Of a stretch of DNA of 6,522 nt, positions 1 through 6,472 are shown piece by piece. How positions within the stretch are numbered: the stretch's first letter is position 1; each line of letters starts with the position of its first letter. The DNA lies in contig PITX01000079.1 in NCBI GenBank assembly GCA_017577345.1, forward strand, positions 1-6,522, read 5' to 3'. The position numbers and the translations under genes are program-made. Below the pieces are notes generated by a model. The model had not been told where the DNA came from and ran no database searches. It saw only the letters and a program-made list of their open reading frames with translations. Source of the stretch: Clostridiales bacterium (GTDB taxonomy: Bacteria; Bacillota; Clostridia; Oscillospirales; Oscillospiraceae).

Positions 1-1282
1 CTTTATATCCGTAGATCCAAGCATTCGGGAGCAGACGCGAGTCAATACTCTGATTGGAGCACTTCGTTACATATTCTCCGTTGTAATACATGACTGCACT
101 GGTACCGCCGTCCAAATTCAGGGCGGTATAGCCCTCATGCTTTTTGAGGATTTTCGCACAGGTTTCCGTATCGGTTCCGATCGAACGGCCGACCATACGA
201 CCCTCAATGACAAGCATCAGGATCTCACCACGTTCGGACTGGCCGATCGCCGCGCGGGGGTTGATGCCGTTCCAGTCATAGAATCCGCCGACCATCAGCT
301 CGCCGTCAATGATCAGAGCAGGGGAGAATTCCACGGCATCTGTTGTATCGGGTGTCGTTTCCGTATTGGAGTTGCAGATATAGAAGCGGTTATCCGAGGC
401 AAGCTCGATGCGTTTGTAGCCGGTATCACCGTAGTGATAACCGTACGGTTTACCCTCGCACATGGCATAGCCGGCAATAATACCGCCGCTGCCGTTGCCG
501 CCGGGATCGTCGAAGCCGCTGGCAGTCATACCGATGATGCCGCTGCTGTTGGTGACGATTTCTCCTACGGTCTGACCGTAGGAGCCGATGCCTGCCGAAG
601 CCTCACAGCGGAGAAGTGCCGGATCCTTGCAGATCGCAAGCACACCAAGGTAGCCCGTGCCGCTCACGCGGACAAGCAGCAGCTTGTTCGGCACATCAAT
701 CGCAAGCACCTGTTCACCCTGTGAAGTATAGATGCTGGTGCCGTCATCGTAAATACCTGCTTCGTTTATATAGATATTATCCCAACCGTTATCCAGTGTT
801 TCGGGATGATCGTCCAGATATTCTTCAAAGGAAGTGCGGCTGAGTTCCCAGAAGAGCTCATAAAAGGCCTCTTCGGCGGCATTGACATCCGGCTCAGTCG
901 GTTCTTCCGTTTCGGATACCGGTTCTGTCGTTCCCGCAGATTCCGTCGGTGTGGGACGGCTGCTGTTATGCTCGGCCTGCTTTTGCCGCAGATACAGATC
1001 CTTGGCGCGAATTTCCTCAACCATGTAATTCGGCAGGAATGCCTCCGCAAGCCACTGGTGGGTCATAGTGGAAAGGGCGGTTTCGATGAACGCATCACGC
1101 AGATCCTTAATCGGCTTTATTTTTGTAAAGGCGAAAAAACAATAGAGTGCTTCAAAGAATAATACAATGCACAGCAGAACTGCAACAACTTTCATGCCGC
1201 TCTTTTTCTTTTTCTTTTTCGGTTTTTCCGATCTATCCTCGGTCAGGTCATCATCCTGATCGTAGTTTTCAAAACTCTTGAT
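1..1282 (-). CDS. Membrane-anchored phosphodiester glycosidase family protein (NAGPA/DUF2233), 3' end cut by window edge
   Basis: 427 codons are visible and the C-terminus lies beyond base 1. Residues 1-29 are acidic and then lysine-rich (a run of six Lys at 22-27). A hydrophobic segment follows at about 32-52, so this looks like a single-pass protein with a cytoplasmic N-terminus and an exported body. A Thr/Pro/Glu-rich linker lies at about 106-134. The domain at about 200-427 carries family hallmarks: NPRAAIGQ at 341-348, a strand ending EGR at 360-362, LNLDGGTSAVM at 388-398 and a terminal LPNAWIYGY. NAGPA-domain proteins hydrolyse sugar-1-phosphodiester bonds, and bacterial members are often linked to surface polysaccharide or wall teichoic acid, but the substrate here is unknown. 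Translation appears to start at an ATC codon (1282-1280): an in-frame TAG lies upstream and no ATG, GTG or TTG lies between. The alternative is the ATG at 1195-1193, which would remove the basic cytoplasmic tail and has no good ribosome site. It has its own promoter and follows nifJ in the same direction, separated by a terminator. Confidence 0.85.
   Translation of the reverse strand, partial: MKSFENYDQDDDLTEDRSEKPKKKKKKSGMKVVAVLLCIVLFFEALYCFFAFTKIKPIKDLRDAFIETALSTMTHQWLAEAFLPNYMVEEIRAKDLYLRQKQAEHNSSRPTPTESAGTTEPVSETEEPTEPDVNAAEEAFYELFWELSRTSFEEYLDDHPETLDNGWDNIYINEAGIYDDGTSIYTSQGEQVLAIDVPNKLLLVRVSGTGYLGVLAICKDPALLRCEASAGIGSYGQTVGEIVTNSSGIIGMTASGFDDPGGNGSGGIIAGYAMCEGKPYGYHYGDTGYKRIELASDNRFYICNSNTETTPDTTDAVEFSPALIIDGELMVGGFYDWNGINPRAAIGQSERGEILMLVIEGRMVGRSIGTDTETCAKILKKHEGYTALNLDGGTSAVMYYNGEYVTKCSNQSIDSRLLPNAWIYGYK
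1202..1219. repeat. Three tandem copies of a 6-base unit (cttttt on plus)
   Basis: Three perfect copies of cttttt, which read AAAAAG on the coding strand and encode the Lys-rich stretch just before the membrane segment of the phosphodiester glycosidase. A-rich runs like this can cause polymerase or sequencing slippage, but the frame stays open on both sides and neighbouring frames close quickly, so no frameshift is apparent. Confidence 0.6.
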
Positions 1283-1291
1283 GGAGAAACG

Positions 1292-1297
1292 CCTCCT
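1292..1297 (-). promoter_or_regulatory. Shine-Dalgarno AGGAGG that points to an ATC start
   Basis: A perfect AGGAGG on the minus strand is followed after 9 bases by ATC (1282-1280) in the open frame of the phosphodiester glycosidase. The other two frames after this site close quickly, so only the ATC frame can be the gene. This site decides the start call. Confidence 0.75.
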
Positions 1298-1316
1298 TTC
1301 AGCTTTTTCAGCCTAC

Positions 1317-1345
1317 ATCATATCATAATTCGGCAGGTATGTAAA
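1317..1345 (-). promoter_or_regulatory. Sigma-A-type promoter for the phosphodiester glycosidase gene
   Basis: On the minus strand a -35 TTTACA (1345-1340) and a -10 TATGAT (1322-1317) are separated by exactly 17 bases, with an extended -10 TGA just upstream of the hexamer. Transcription would begin near 1310, giving a leader of about 28 bases that contains the AGGAGG and the ATC start. This supports initiation near 1282. A second, overlapping TATGAT lies at 1327-1322 but with a poor 12-base spacer. Confidence 0.7.
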
Positions 1346-1393
1346 CATAAATTGTCACGGAAATTGTAAACTTTTATCTTTGATTTTGTAAAC
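1340..1393. repeat. Three direct repeats of TGTAAAC upstream of the glycosidase promoter
   Basis: TGTAAAC occurs on the plus strand at 1340-1346, 1365-1371 and 1387-1393, spaced 25 and 22 bases apart, or about two helical turns. The first copy is also the -35 element of the promoter. The other two have no well-spaced -10 element. They could be regulator sites or chance in an AT-rich spacer. Confidence 0.4.
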
Positions 1394-1399
1394 GATTAT

Positions 1400-1433
1400 A
1401 AAAAAGGCGGGCATGGAGAAAATCTCCATGCCC
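1400..1433 (-). terminator. Rho-independent terminator of nifJ
   Basis: Read on the minus strand, this is a perfect 11-base-pair stem, GGGCATGGAGA with TCTCCATGCCC (1433-1423 and 1419-1409). It has a 3-base loop and is followed by GCC and six T residues (1405-1400). It lies 19 bases past the nifJ stop codon. The plus-strand side has only a short T run, so it acts mainly on minus-strand transcripts and separates nifJ from the glycosidase gene. Confidence 0.93.
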
Positions 1434-1452
1434 ACGATTTTCTATGAAACGA

Positions 1453-4400
1453 TCAGTCCTTGTACATCTCAACGAGCTTGAGCAGATGCTCATAGCGCTC
1501 CTTGGCAGCAGCCTCGTTGCGAGCAAACAGTTCGCCGGCACGGTCCGGGAACTCGCGGGTCAGACGGCTGTAACGGGCTTCGTTCATCAGGAATTCCTGA
1601 TAGCCGTCCTTCGGCGCCTTGGAGTCGAGCGTGAACTTGCCGGTCTCGTTGGCGGGGTTGAAGCGGAACATGTTCCAGTAGCCGCATTCCACAGCCTTCT
1701 TCATCTCGTCCTGGCAGTGGATCATGCCGCCCTTAATGGAGTGCATTTCGCACGGAGCGTAGCCGATGATGAGGGACGGACCGTGATAAGCCTCAGCCTC
1801 TGCGATCGCCTTGAGGGTCTGTGCGGGATTTGCTCCCATTGCGACCTGAGCAACATAGATGTAACCGTAGGACATTGCGATCTCTGCAAGGCTCTTCTTC
1901 TTGACTTCCTTGCCGGCTGCAGCGAACTGTGCGACCTGACCGATGTTGGAAGCCTTGGAGGCCTGTCCGCCGGTGTTGGAGTAGACTTCGGTATCGAAGA
2001 CGAAGATGTTGACATCTTCATTCTGTGCCAGAACATGGTCAACACCGCCGAAGCCGATGTCGTATGCCCAGCCGTCGCCGCCGAAGATCCAGACGGACTT
2101 CTTGGAGAGATATTCCTTGTCCTTCAGGATTTCCTGCGCCAGCGTGCACGCAGGGCAGGCACAGAACTTCGCACCGGCAGCCTTGCGCTTCTTTTCGCCC
2201 TCAAGCAGCTTCGCAGCACCATCAGCACCGAAGAGCTCCTTCGCCTTTGCACTCTTGGCGAATGTGATGGACTCGTCGATCGTTGCAATGCCGTCTTCCA
2301 GAGCAGCAACATAAGCCTTGGTTGCTTCCTTGTTGGCTTCGCCGTCGTTCATGGTGTCAAGCCACTTCTGCGCAGCCTCGGTCAGAGGAGCATAGTGGGA
2401 CATGGAAATGAGCTTACGGGTCTTGTCCGCGAGGTTCTCACGGATGACCTTCTGCGCGGTGTACATGCCGAGACCGTGCTCAGCGTTATCCTCAAACAGG
2501 GAGTTTGCCCATGCGGGACCGTGACCGTCCTTATTGGTGCAGTAAGGAGAAGTAGCACCGGGACCACCCCAGATGGAGGAACAGCCGGTTGCATTGGAAA
2601 TGTACATTCTGTCACCGAAGAGCTGGGTGATGAGACGGGCATAGCTGGTCTCAGCACAGCCTGCACAGGAGCCGGAGAACTCAAGCATCGGCTGCTTGAA
2701 CTGGCTTCCCTTGACGGTAAGATCCTGCATATCCTTCTTCTCTGCGACCTTGGAGACGCAGTAGTCGAAGACCTTCTGCTGATCAACCTGACTCTCCTGC
2801 GGCTTCATGGTGATCGCCTTGGTCGGGCAGACACCGACACAGACACCGCAACCCATGCAATCGAACGGAGAAACCGCCATGGTGTACTTGTAAACGCCCT
2901 TGCCCTTGCCGGCCTTGACATCAACGATCTTGGCAGCCTTCGGAGCCTTCTTTGCTTCGGCTTCGGTCAGAGCAAACGGACGGATGGTAGCGTGCGGGCA
3001 GACATAGGCACAGTTGTTGCACTGGATGCACTTTGTCTCGTCCCATTCGGGAACGGTAACTGCGACACCGCGCTTCTCGTAAGCGGCTGCGCCCAGCTCG
3101 AACTGACCGTCCACATAATCCTTGAATGCGGAAACGGGGAGGGAATCGCCGTCCATCTTGTCAACGGGAACAAGGATATCCTTGACCATCTTGACAAGTT
3201 CGGGCTTGCCTTCGTACTTGACTTCCTTTTCCTTGTCCTCGGCAGTTGCCCAGGATGCGGGAACATCAATCTTTTCAAATGCGGTAGCACCGGCATCAAT
3301 CGCACGGTGGTTGCAGTCAACGACATCCTGACCCTTCTTGAGGTAGGAGGCGGTAGCAGCATCCTTCATGTACTTGATCGCGTCAGCCTCAGGCATGACC
3401 TTCGCAAGGGTAAAGAAAGCGGACTGCAGGATAGTATTGGTGCGTTTTCCCATGCCGACCTTGATCGCAAGATCAATGGCGTTGATGGTGTAGAGCTGAA
3501 TGTTGTTCTTTGCGATATAACGCTTGGAAGCGGCATCGAGATGATGCTCCAGCTCCTTCTTGTCCCACTGGCAGTTGATCATGAACACGCCGCCGGGCTT
3601 GACATCGCGGACGATGGGGAAGCCCTTGGTGATGTAGGACGGATTATGGCAGGCGACAAAGTCAGCCTTGTTGATGTAGTACGGACTCTTGATGGGCTTG
3701 TCACCGAAGCGCAGGTGGGAGATGGTGACGCCGCCGGTCTTCTTGGAGTCGTACTGGAAATATGCCTGAACGAACTTATCCGTATGGTCACCGATGATCT
3801 TGATGGAGTTCTTGTTCGCGCCGACAGTGCCGTCGCCGCCGAGACCCCAGAACTTGCACTCAATGGTGCCCTTCGCTGCGGTGTTGGGAACACTCTTGCG
3901 CTCCTTGAGAGACAGCTTGGTGACATCGTCGTTGATGCCGATGGTGAACTGATGCTTCGGAGCAGCCTTCTTCAGCTCATCATAAACAGCAAAAACGGAA
4001 GCAGGAGGCGTATCCTTGGAGCCGAGACCGTAGCGACCGCCGATCACGGTAACATCATGCTTGCCGGCGTTTGCAAGAGCGGTGACAACATCCAGATACA
4101 GAGGCTCGCCCTGCGCACCGGGTTCCTTGGTGCGGTCGAGAACTGCGATCTTCTTTGCGGTAGCGGGAATCGCCGCCAGGAGCTTGTCCGGGCAGAACGG
4201 GCGGAACAGGCGGACTTTCACAAGACCTACCTTCTGCCCGTGTGCGTTGAGGTAGTCGATGACTTCCTCTGCCACATCACAGATGGAACCCATTGCCACG
4301 ATAACGCGGTCAGCATCGGGTGCGCCGTAGTAGTTGAAGAGCTGATAGTCGGTGCCGAGCTTCTTGTTGACCTTCTTCATGTAGGTCTCAACGATCGCGG

Positions 4401-5118
4401 GCAGAGCATCATAGTACTTGTTGCAGGCTTCACGGTGCTGGAAGAAAATGTCACCGTTTTCGTGAGAGCCGCGCATTGCCGGACGCTCCGGGTTCAGGCA
4501 GTGCTTACGGAACTCGTCAACAGCCTTCATGTCGCACATATCCTTGAGGTCTTTGTAGTCCCAGATCGCGATTTTCTGGATCTCGTGGGAGGTACGGAAG
4601 CCGTCAAAGAAGTTGATGAACGGCACACGACCCTTAATGGCCGCAAGATGAGCAACTGCGCCGAGGTCCATGACTTCCTGCGGGTTAGTCTCGCAGAGCA
4701 TTGCAAAACCGGTCTGACGGCAGGCATAGACATCGGAATGGTCGCCGAAGATGTTCAGAGCGTGGGAGGCGACGGTACGGGCAGAAACGTGGAATACGCC
4801 CGGAAGCAGCTCGCCTGCGATCTTGTACATGTTCGGGATCATGAGAAGCAGACCCTGAGAAGCGGTGTAGGTGGTGGTGAGCGCACCGGCTGCCAGAGAG
4901 CCGTGCACGGTACCGGAAGCACCTGCTTCAGACTGCATCTCAACGACCTTGACACGGTTGCCGAAAATGTTCAGTCGACCCTGAGCAGACCACTGATCAA
5001 CATAGTCTGCCATGGGGCTGGACGGGGTGATGGGATAGATGCCCGCTACTTCGGTAAAGGCGTAGCTGACATGTGCGGCGGCAGTATTGCCGTCCATGGT
5101 TTTGAGTTTTCTTGCCAA
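1453..5118 (-). CDS. nifJ: Pyruvate:ferredoxin (flavodoxin) oxidoreductase, complete single-chain enzyme
   Basis: A complete cytoplasmic enzyme of 1221 residues. It converts pyruvate, CoA and oxidised ferredoxin to acetyl-CoA, CO2 and reduced ferredoxin, the main pyruvate-degrading step of anaerobic Firmicutes. The start is TTG at 5118-5116, giving MARKLKTMDG, with GGAGG 8 bases upstream. A TTG at 5133 would add five residues but lies upstream of and overlaps that ribosome site. The N-terminal thiamine/pyruvate domain has YPITPSS (28-34, with Thr31), Glu64 and Arg114, numbered as in the Desulfovibrio africanus enzyme as I recall it. The gamma domain follows at about 410-620, then the EKR motif at 681-683. 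Two ferredoxin-type clusters are set by Cys697/700/703/707 and Cys754/757/760/764. The proximal cluster is likely Cys818, 821, 846 and 1123. The thiamine diphosphate site is GGDG at 1013-1016 with SNTGGQ from 1047. An insert at about 900-1000 contains CACPAC. No frameshift is seen. It is transcribed alone, from its own promoter to its own terminator. Confidence 0.97.
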   Translation of the reverse strand: MARKLKTMDGNTAAAHVSYAFTEVAGIYPITPSSPMADYVDQWSAQGRLNIFGNRVKVVEMQSEAGASGTVHGSLAAGALTTTYTASQGLLLMIPNMYKIAGELLPGVFHVSARTVASHALNIFGDHSDVYACRQTGFAMLCETNPQEVMDLGAVAHLAAIKGRVPFINFFDGFRTSHEIQKIAIWDYKDLKDMCDMKAVDEFRKHCLNPERPAMRGSHENGDIFFQHREACNKYYDALPAIVETYMKKVNKKLGTDYQLFNYYGAPDADRVIVAMGSICDVAEEVIDYLNAHGQKVGLVKVRLFRPFCPDKLLAAIPATAKKIAVLDRTKEPGAQGEPLYLDVVTALANAGKHDVTVIGGRYGLGSKDTPPASVFAVYDELKKAAPKHQFTIGINDDVTKLSLKERKSVPNTAAKGTIECKFWGLGGDGTVGANKNSIKIIGDHTDKFVQAYFQYDSKKTGGVTISHLRFGDKPIKSPYYINKADFVACHNPSYITKGFPIVRDVKPGGVFMINCQWDKKELEHHLDAASKRYIAKNNIQLYTINAIDLAIKVGMGKRTNTILQSAFFTLAKVMPEADAIKYMKDAATASYLKKGQDVVDCNHRAIDAGATAFEKIDVPASWATAEDKEKEVKYEGKPELVKMVKDILVPVDKMDGDSLPVSAFKDYVDGQFELGAAAYEKRGVAVTVPEWDETKCIQCNNCAYVCPHATIRPFALTEAEAKKAPKAAKIVDVKAGKGKGVYKYTMAVSPFDCMGCGVCVGVCPTKAITMKPQESQVDQQKVFDYCVSKVAEKKDMQDLTVKGSQFKQPMLEFSGSCAGCAETSYARLITQLFGDRMYISNATGCSSIWGGPGATSPYCTNKDGHGPAWANSLFEDNAEHGLGMYTAQKVIRENLADKTRKLISMSHYAPLTEAAQKWLDTMNDGEANKEATKAYVAALEDGIATIDESITFAKSAKAKELFGADGAAKLLEGEKKRKAAGAKFCACPACTLAQEILKDKEYLSKKSVWIFGGDGWAYDIGFGGVDHVLAQNEDVNIFVFDTEVYSNTGGQASKASNIGQVAQFAAAGKEVKKKSLAEIAMSYGYIYVAQVAMGANPAQTLKAIAEAEAYHGPSLIIGYAPCEMHSIKGGMIHCQDEMKKAVECGYWNMFRFNPANETGKFTLDSKAPKDGYQEFLMNEARYSRLTREFPDRAGELFARNEAAAKERYEHLLKLVEMYKD

Positions 5119-5126
5119 AATAAATA

Positions 5127-5131
5127 CCTCC
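5127..5131 (-). promoter_or_regulatory. Ribosome binding site selecting the TTG start of nifJ
   Basis: GGAGG on the minus strand lies 8 bases before the TTG at 5118-5116. The resulting N-terminus, ARKLKTMDGNTAAAH, matches where this family normally begins. The site rules out the TTG at 5133, which lies upstream of it and overlaps it. Confidence 0.85.
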
Positions 5132-5158
5132 AATTAGTATTTCTTCGCAGATAAAACT

Positions 5159-5187
5159 ATTTTAACACGCATCACGGGATTTGTAAA
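5159..5187 (-). promoter_or_regulatory. Promoter of nifJ
   Basis: On the minus strand a -35 TTTACA (5187-5182) and a -10 TAAAAT (5164-5159) are separated by 17 bases, with an extended -10 TGT directly before the hexamer. The predicted transcript start is near 5152, giving a leader of about 34 bases before the TTG. The architecture matches that of the glycosidase promoter (same -35, same spacing, extended -10). Confidence 0.7.
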
Positions 5188-5268
5188 TCATAAAAAACAG
5201 ATGAAAAGACAGAATTTTTGGATTTTCTGCATAAAATTTAGAAATCCTTCAGGGATAGGAAATTCACA

Positions 5269-5297
5269 TTGTTTTTTCGCGCATTTTGTTGTATAAT
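5269..5297 (+). promoter_or_regulatory. Promoter of comM
   Basis: A perfect -10 TATAAT (5292-5297) is preceded after 17 bases by a weaker -35, TTGTTT (5269-5274). The transcript would start near 5304. It is divergent from the nifJ promoter, and the two -35 elements are about 80 bases apart. Confidence 0.65.
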
Positions 5298-5329
5298 ATT
5301 GTAGATAATGACAAAAGGAGGGAAATCGG

Positions 5330-6163
5330 ATGATCAGTCGGCTGGATTCTTTCGGACTGGAAGGCATACAAGGTGTTTCCGTATCTGTGGAATGTTATAT
5401 TTCAAACGGACTGCCGGCATTTGAGATCGTCGGATTGCCTGATACTGCGGTCAAGGAGGCGCGCGAGCGTGTCCGTGCGGCGATTCGGAACAGCGGCTTT
5501 AAGTTCCCAGTCAGCAGAATCACGGTCAACCTTGCGCCGGCAAGCATGAAAAAGTCCGGCTCCCTTTATGATCTTCCCGTATTGCTCGGCATCCTTGCGG
5601 CAACCGGTGTCTGCAAGGTGCCGGATGAGCATACGGCGTTTTTGGGCGAACTGAGTCTTGAGGGCAAGCTTCGTCCGGTCAACGGCGTACTGCCGATGGC
5701 GATCGCCGCACAACAAAAGGGTTATCGCGCCCTTTATGTTCCTGCCGAGAATGCAAAGGAAGCCACGCTTGCGGGCGAAATTACCGTTTATCCCGTGAAG
5801 GATGTGGCACAGCTTGTCGCGCATCTGAAAGGGGAGCGGCAGATCACTCCTGAGCCTCAGTGGATTCCGAGGGATGAAACGCAGGTATTTCTTGACTTTG
5901 CGGATGTCAAGGGGCAGGAGAATGTCAAGCGGGCATTGGAGATCGCCGCAGCAGGCGCACACAATGTTCTGCTTGTAGGACCTCCGGGATCCGGCAAAAG
6001 TATGCTCACCAAGCGCCTGCCCTCCATCCTGCCGGATATGACGCGGGAGGAAGCACTGGAGGTCACACAGATCCATTCCGTCATGGGACTGCTCCCGACG
6101 GACAATCCGCTTGTTCGGCAGAGACCGTTCCGCGCACCGCATCATACGATTTCTGCGGCGGCG
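5330..6163 (+). CDS. comM: YifB/ComM family Mg-chelatase-like AAA+ ATPase, 3' half missing at a sequence junction
   Basis: ATG at 5330 with AGGAGGG (5316-5322) 7 bases upstream. The first 278 codons match this family well. The N-terminal Lon-protease-like domain includes GLPDTAVKEARERVRAAI near 35-52, NLAPA near 67 and GELSLEGKLRPVNG at 106-119. The AAA+ domain opens with FADVKGQE at 190-197, Walker A GPPGSGKS at 217-224 and RPFRAPHHTISAAA at 265-278. In this family the next residues should be LVGGG, then Walker B near FLDE, sensors and a C-terminal Mg-chelatase-like domain, for about 500 residues in total. Instead homology stops abruptly at 6163 and the open frame runs on as antisense to other genes until 6442. 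In Haemophilus and Vibrio, ComM is a hexameric branch-migration helicase used in natural transformation; the role of Firmicute homologues is less clear. The truncated form lacks Walker B and could not be an active ATPase, so I read it as cut by a chimeric junction and not as a natural pseudogene. Confidence 0.93.
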
Positions 6164-6210
6164 GTCACCCCCGGCGCGCCCTTGTCGGCGGCCAGTACGC
6201 TCAGCCCCAC
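6163..6210 (-). CDS. N-terminal fragment of an actinobacterial-style ParA/MinD-like ATPase (16 codons)
   Basis: From GTG at 6210-6208 the minus strand reads MGLSVLAADKGAPGVT, up to the point where comM antisense begins. As I recall, actinobacterial ParA/MinD-like ATPases often open with a short hydrophobic strand followed by a deviant P-loop of the KGAPGVTTT type. The reading frame, strong GC bias and start position one base after the preceding stop all fit a real gene start. The fragment is very short, so the family call is tentative. Confidence 0.45.
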
Positions 6211-6256
6211 GTCAGCCCCATCCCGGAAGCTCGGCCACCGCGACCTCGACCGCGGA
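6164..6256. other. High-GC segment of foreign origin between two broken genes
   Basis: About 93 bases with roughly 75% G+C by hand count, clearly richer than comM to the left or rocD to the right. It matches neither flanking gene. Read on the minus strand it contains a gene end, a stop, one base and a new GTG start, the compact arrangement of a high-GC actinobacterial operon. Its length is that of a short sequencing read, which suggests an assembly or amplification chimera. Confidence 0.65.
6212..6256 (-). CDS. C-terminal fragment of an unidentified high-GC gene
   Basis: The minus-strand reading ends [12 protein letters not shown] and then TGA (6214-6212), one base before the GTG of the ParA-like fragment. 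The frame happens to continue that of rocD, so the open frame from 6451 looks like a 79-residue protein. After residue 65, however, the sequence no longer resembles ornithine aminotransferase. I cannot name the family from about 14 residues. The exact left-right boundary with rocD is blurred by a shared run of G and C. Confidence 0.35.
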   Translation of the reverse strand, partial: SAVEVAVAELPGWG

Positions 6257-6451
6257 GGCGGCCGCCACGATCTCCGGATGGCGATGGCCGAAGTTGTGGG
6301 CGGAATAGGCGGACAGCATATCGAAGTACTGACGGCCTTCCGGATCGGTGACCACGGCGCCTTCGGCCTTCACGATGACGACGGGCTTGGGCGCGTAGTT
6401 GTGGGCGCCGTACTTGTTGGTTTTTTCGATGATCTCTTTTGAAGTATGCAT
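6257..6451 (-). CDS. rocD: Ornithine aminotransferase (ornithine--oxo-acid transaminase), N-terminal fragment of 65 codons
   Basis: ATG at 6451-6449 with AGGAG (6462-6458) 6 bases upstream. The residues [15 protein letters not shown] (5-19), then [17 protein letters not shown] (23-39), the DMLSAYSA segment (44-51) and [11 protein letters not shown] (55-65) are the characteristic start of RocD-type enzymes. These are pyridoxal-phosphate-dependent and convert ornithine plus 2-oxoglutarate to glutamate-5-semialdehyde plus glutamate, in arginine/ornithine catabolism and proline interconversion. Full-length members are about 400 residues. Here homology ends at residue 65, before the cofactor lysine and nearly all of the fold, so the gene is broken at the junction. 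It probably shares an operon with the gene ending at 6473, which stops 21 bases upstream. Its GC-rich third positions differ somewhat from nifJ and comM, so it may come from a different genome. Confidence 0.88.
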
Positions 6452-6472
6452 GGCTTTCTCCTGATTATCTCA

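Noticed and set aside
137..724. A 195-residue plus-strand open frame.
   Set aside because: It lies opposite the phosphodiester glycosidase in codon register. The minus strand has recognisable family motifs and the plus frame has none.
1444..5154. A 1236-residue open frame on the plus strand covering all of nifJ.
   Set aside because: It is exactly in codon register opposite an intact, well-recognised enzyme, has no sensible domain content, and exists because nifJ lacks TTA, CTA and TCA codons. The ATG at 1444 has no convincing ribosome site.
5155..5172. A possible Rex (NADH-sensing repressor) operator at the nifJ -10 region, suggested by a TGTTAA half-site.
   Set aside because: Only one half matches; the required inverted TTAACA partner at the correct spacing is absent. 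The AATTCACA at 5261-5268 is likewise a lone half-site.
5211..5229. A possible terminator or attenuator hairpin (CAGAA...TTCTG) between nifJ and comM.
   Set aside because: The stem has only five AT-rich pairs, and both flanking genes are divergent, so no transcript needs to end there.
5402..6145. A 247-residue minus-strand open frame.
   Set aside because: Antisense shadow of comM, whose plus-strand reading has clear family motifs and its own promoter and ribosome site.
6160..6260. The region as a recombination or integration site of a mobile element.
   Set aside because: No inverted repeats, target duplication, integrase or tRNA is present, and three unrelated truncated coding pieces with GC-run microhomology fit a chimera better.
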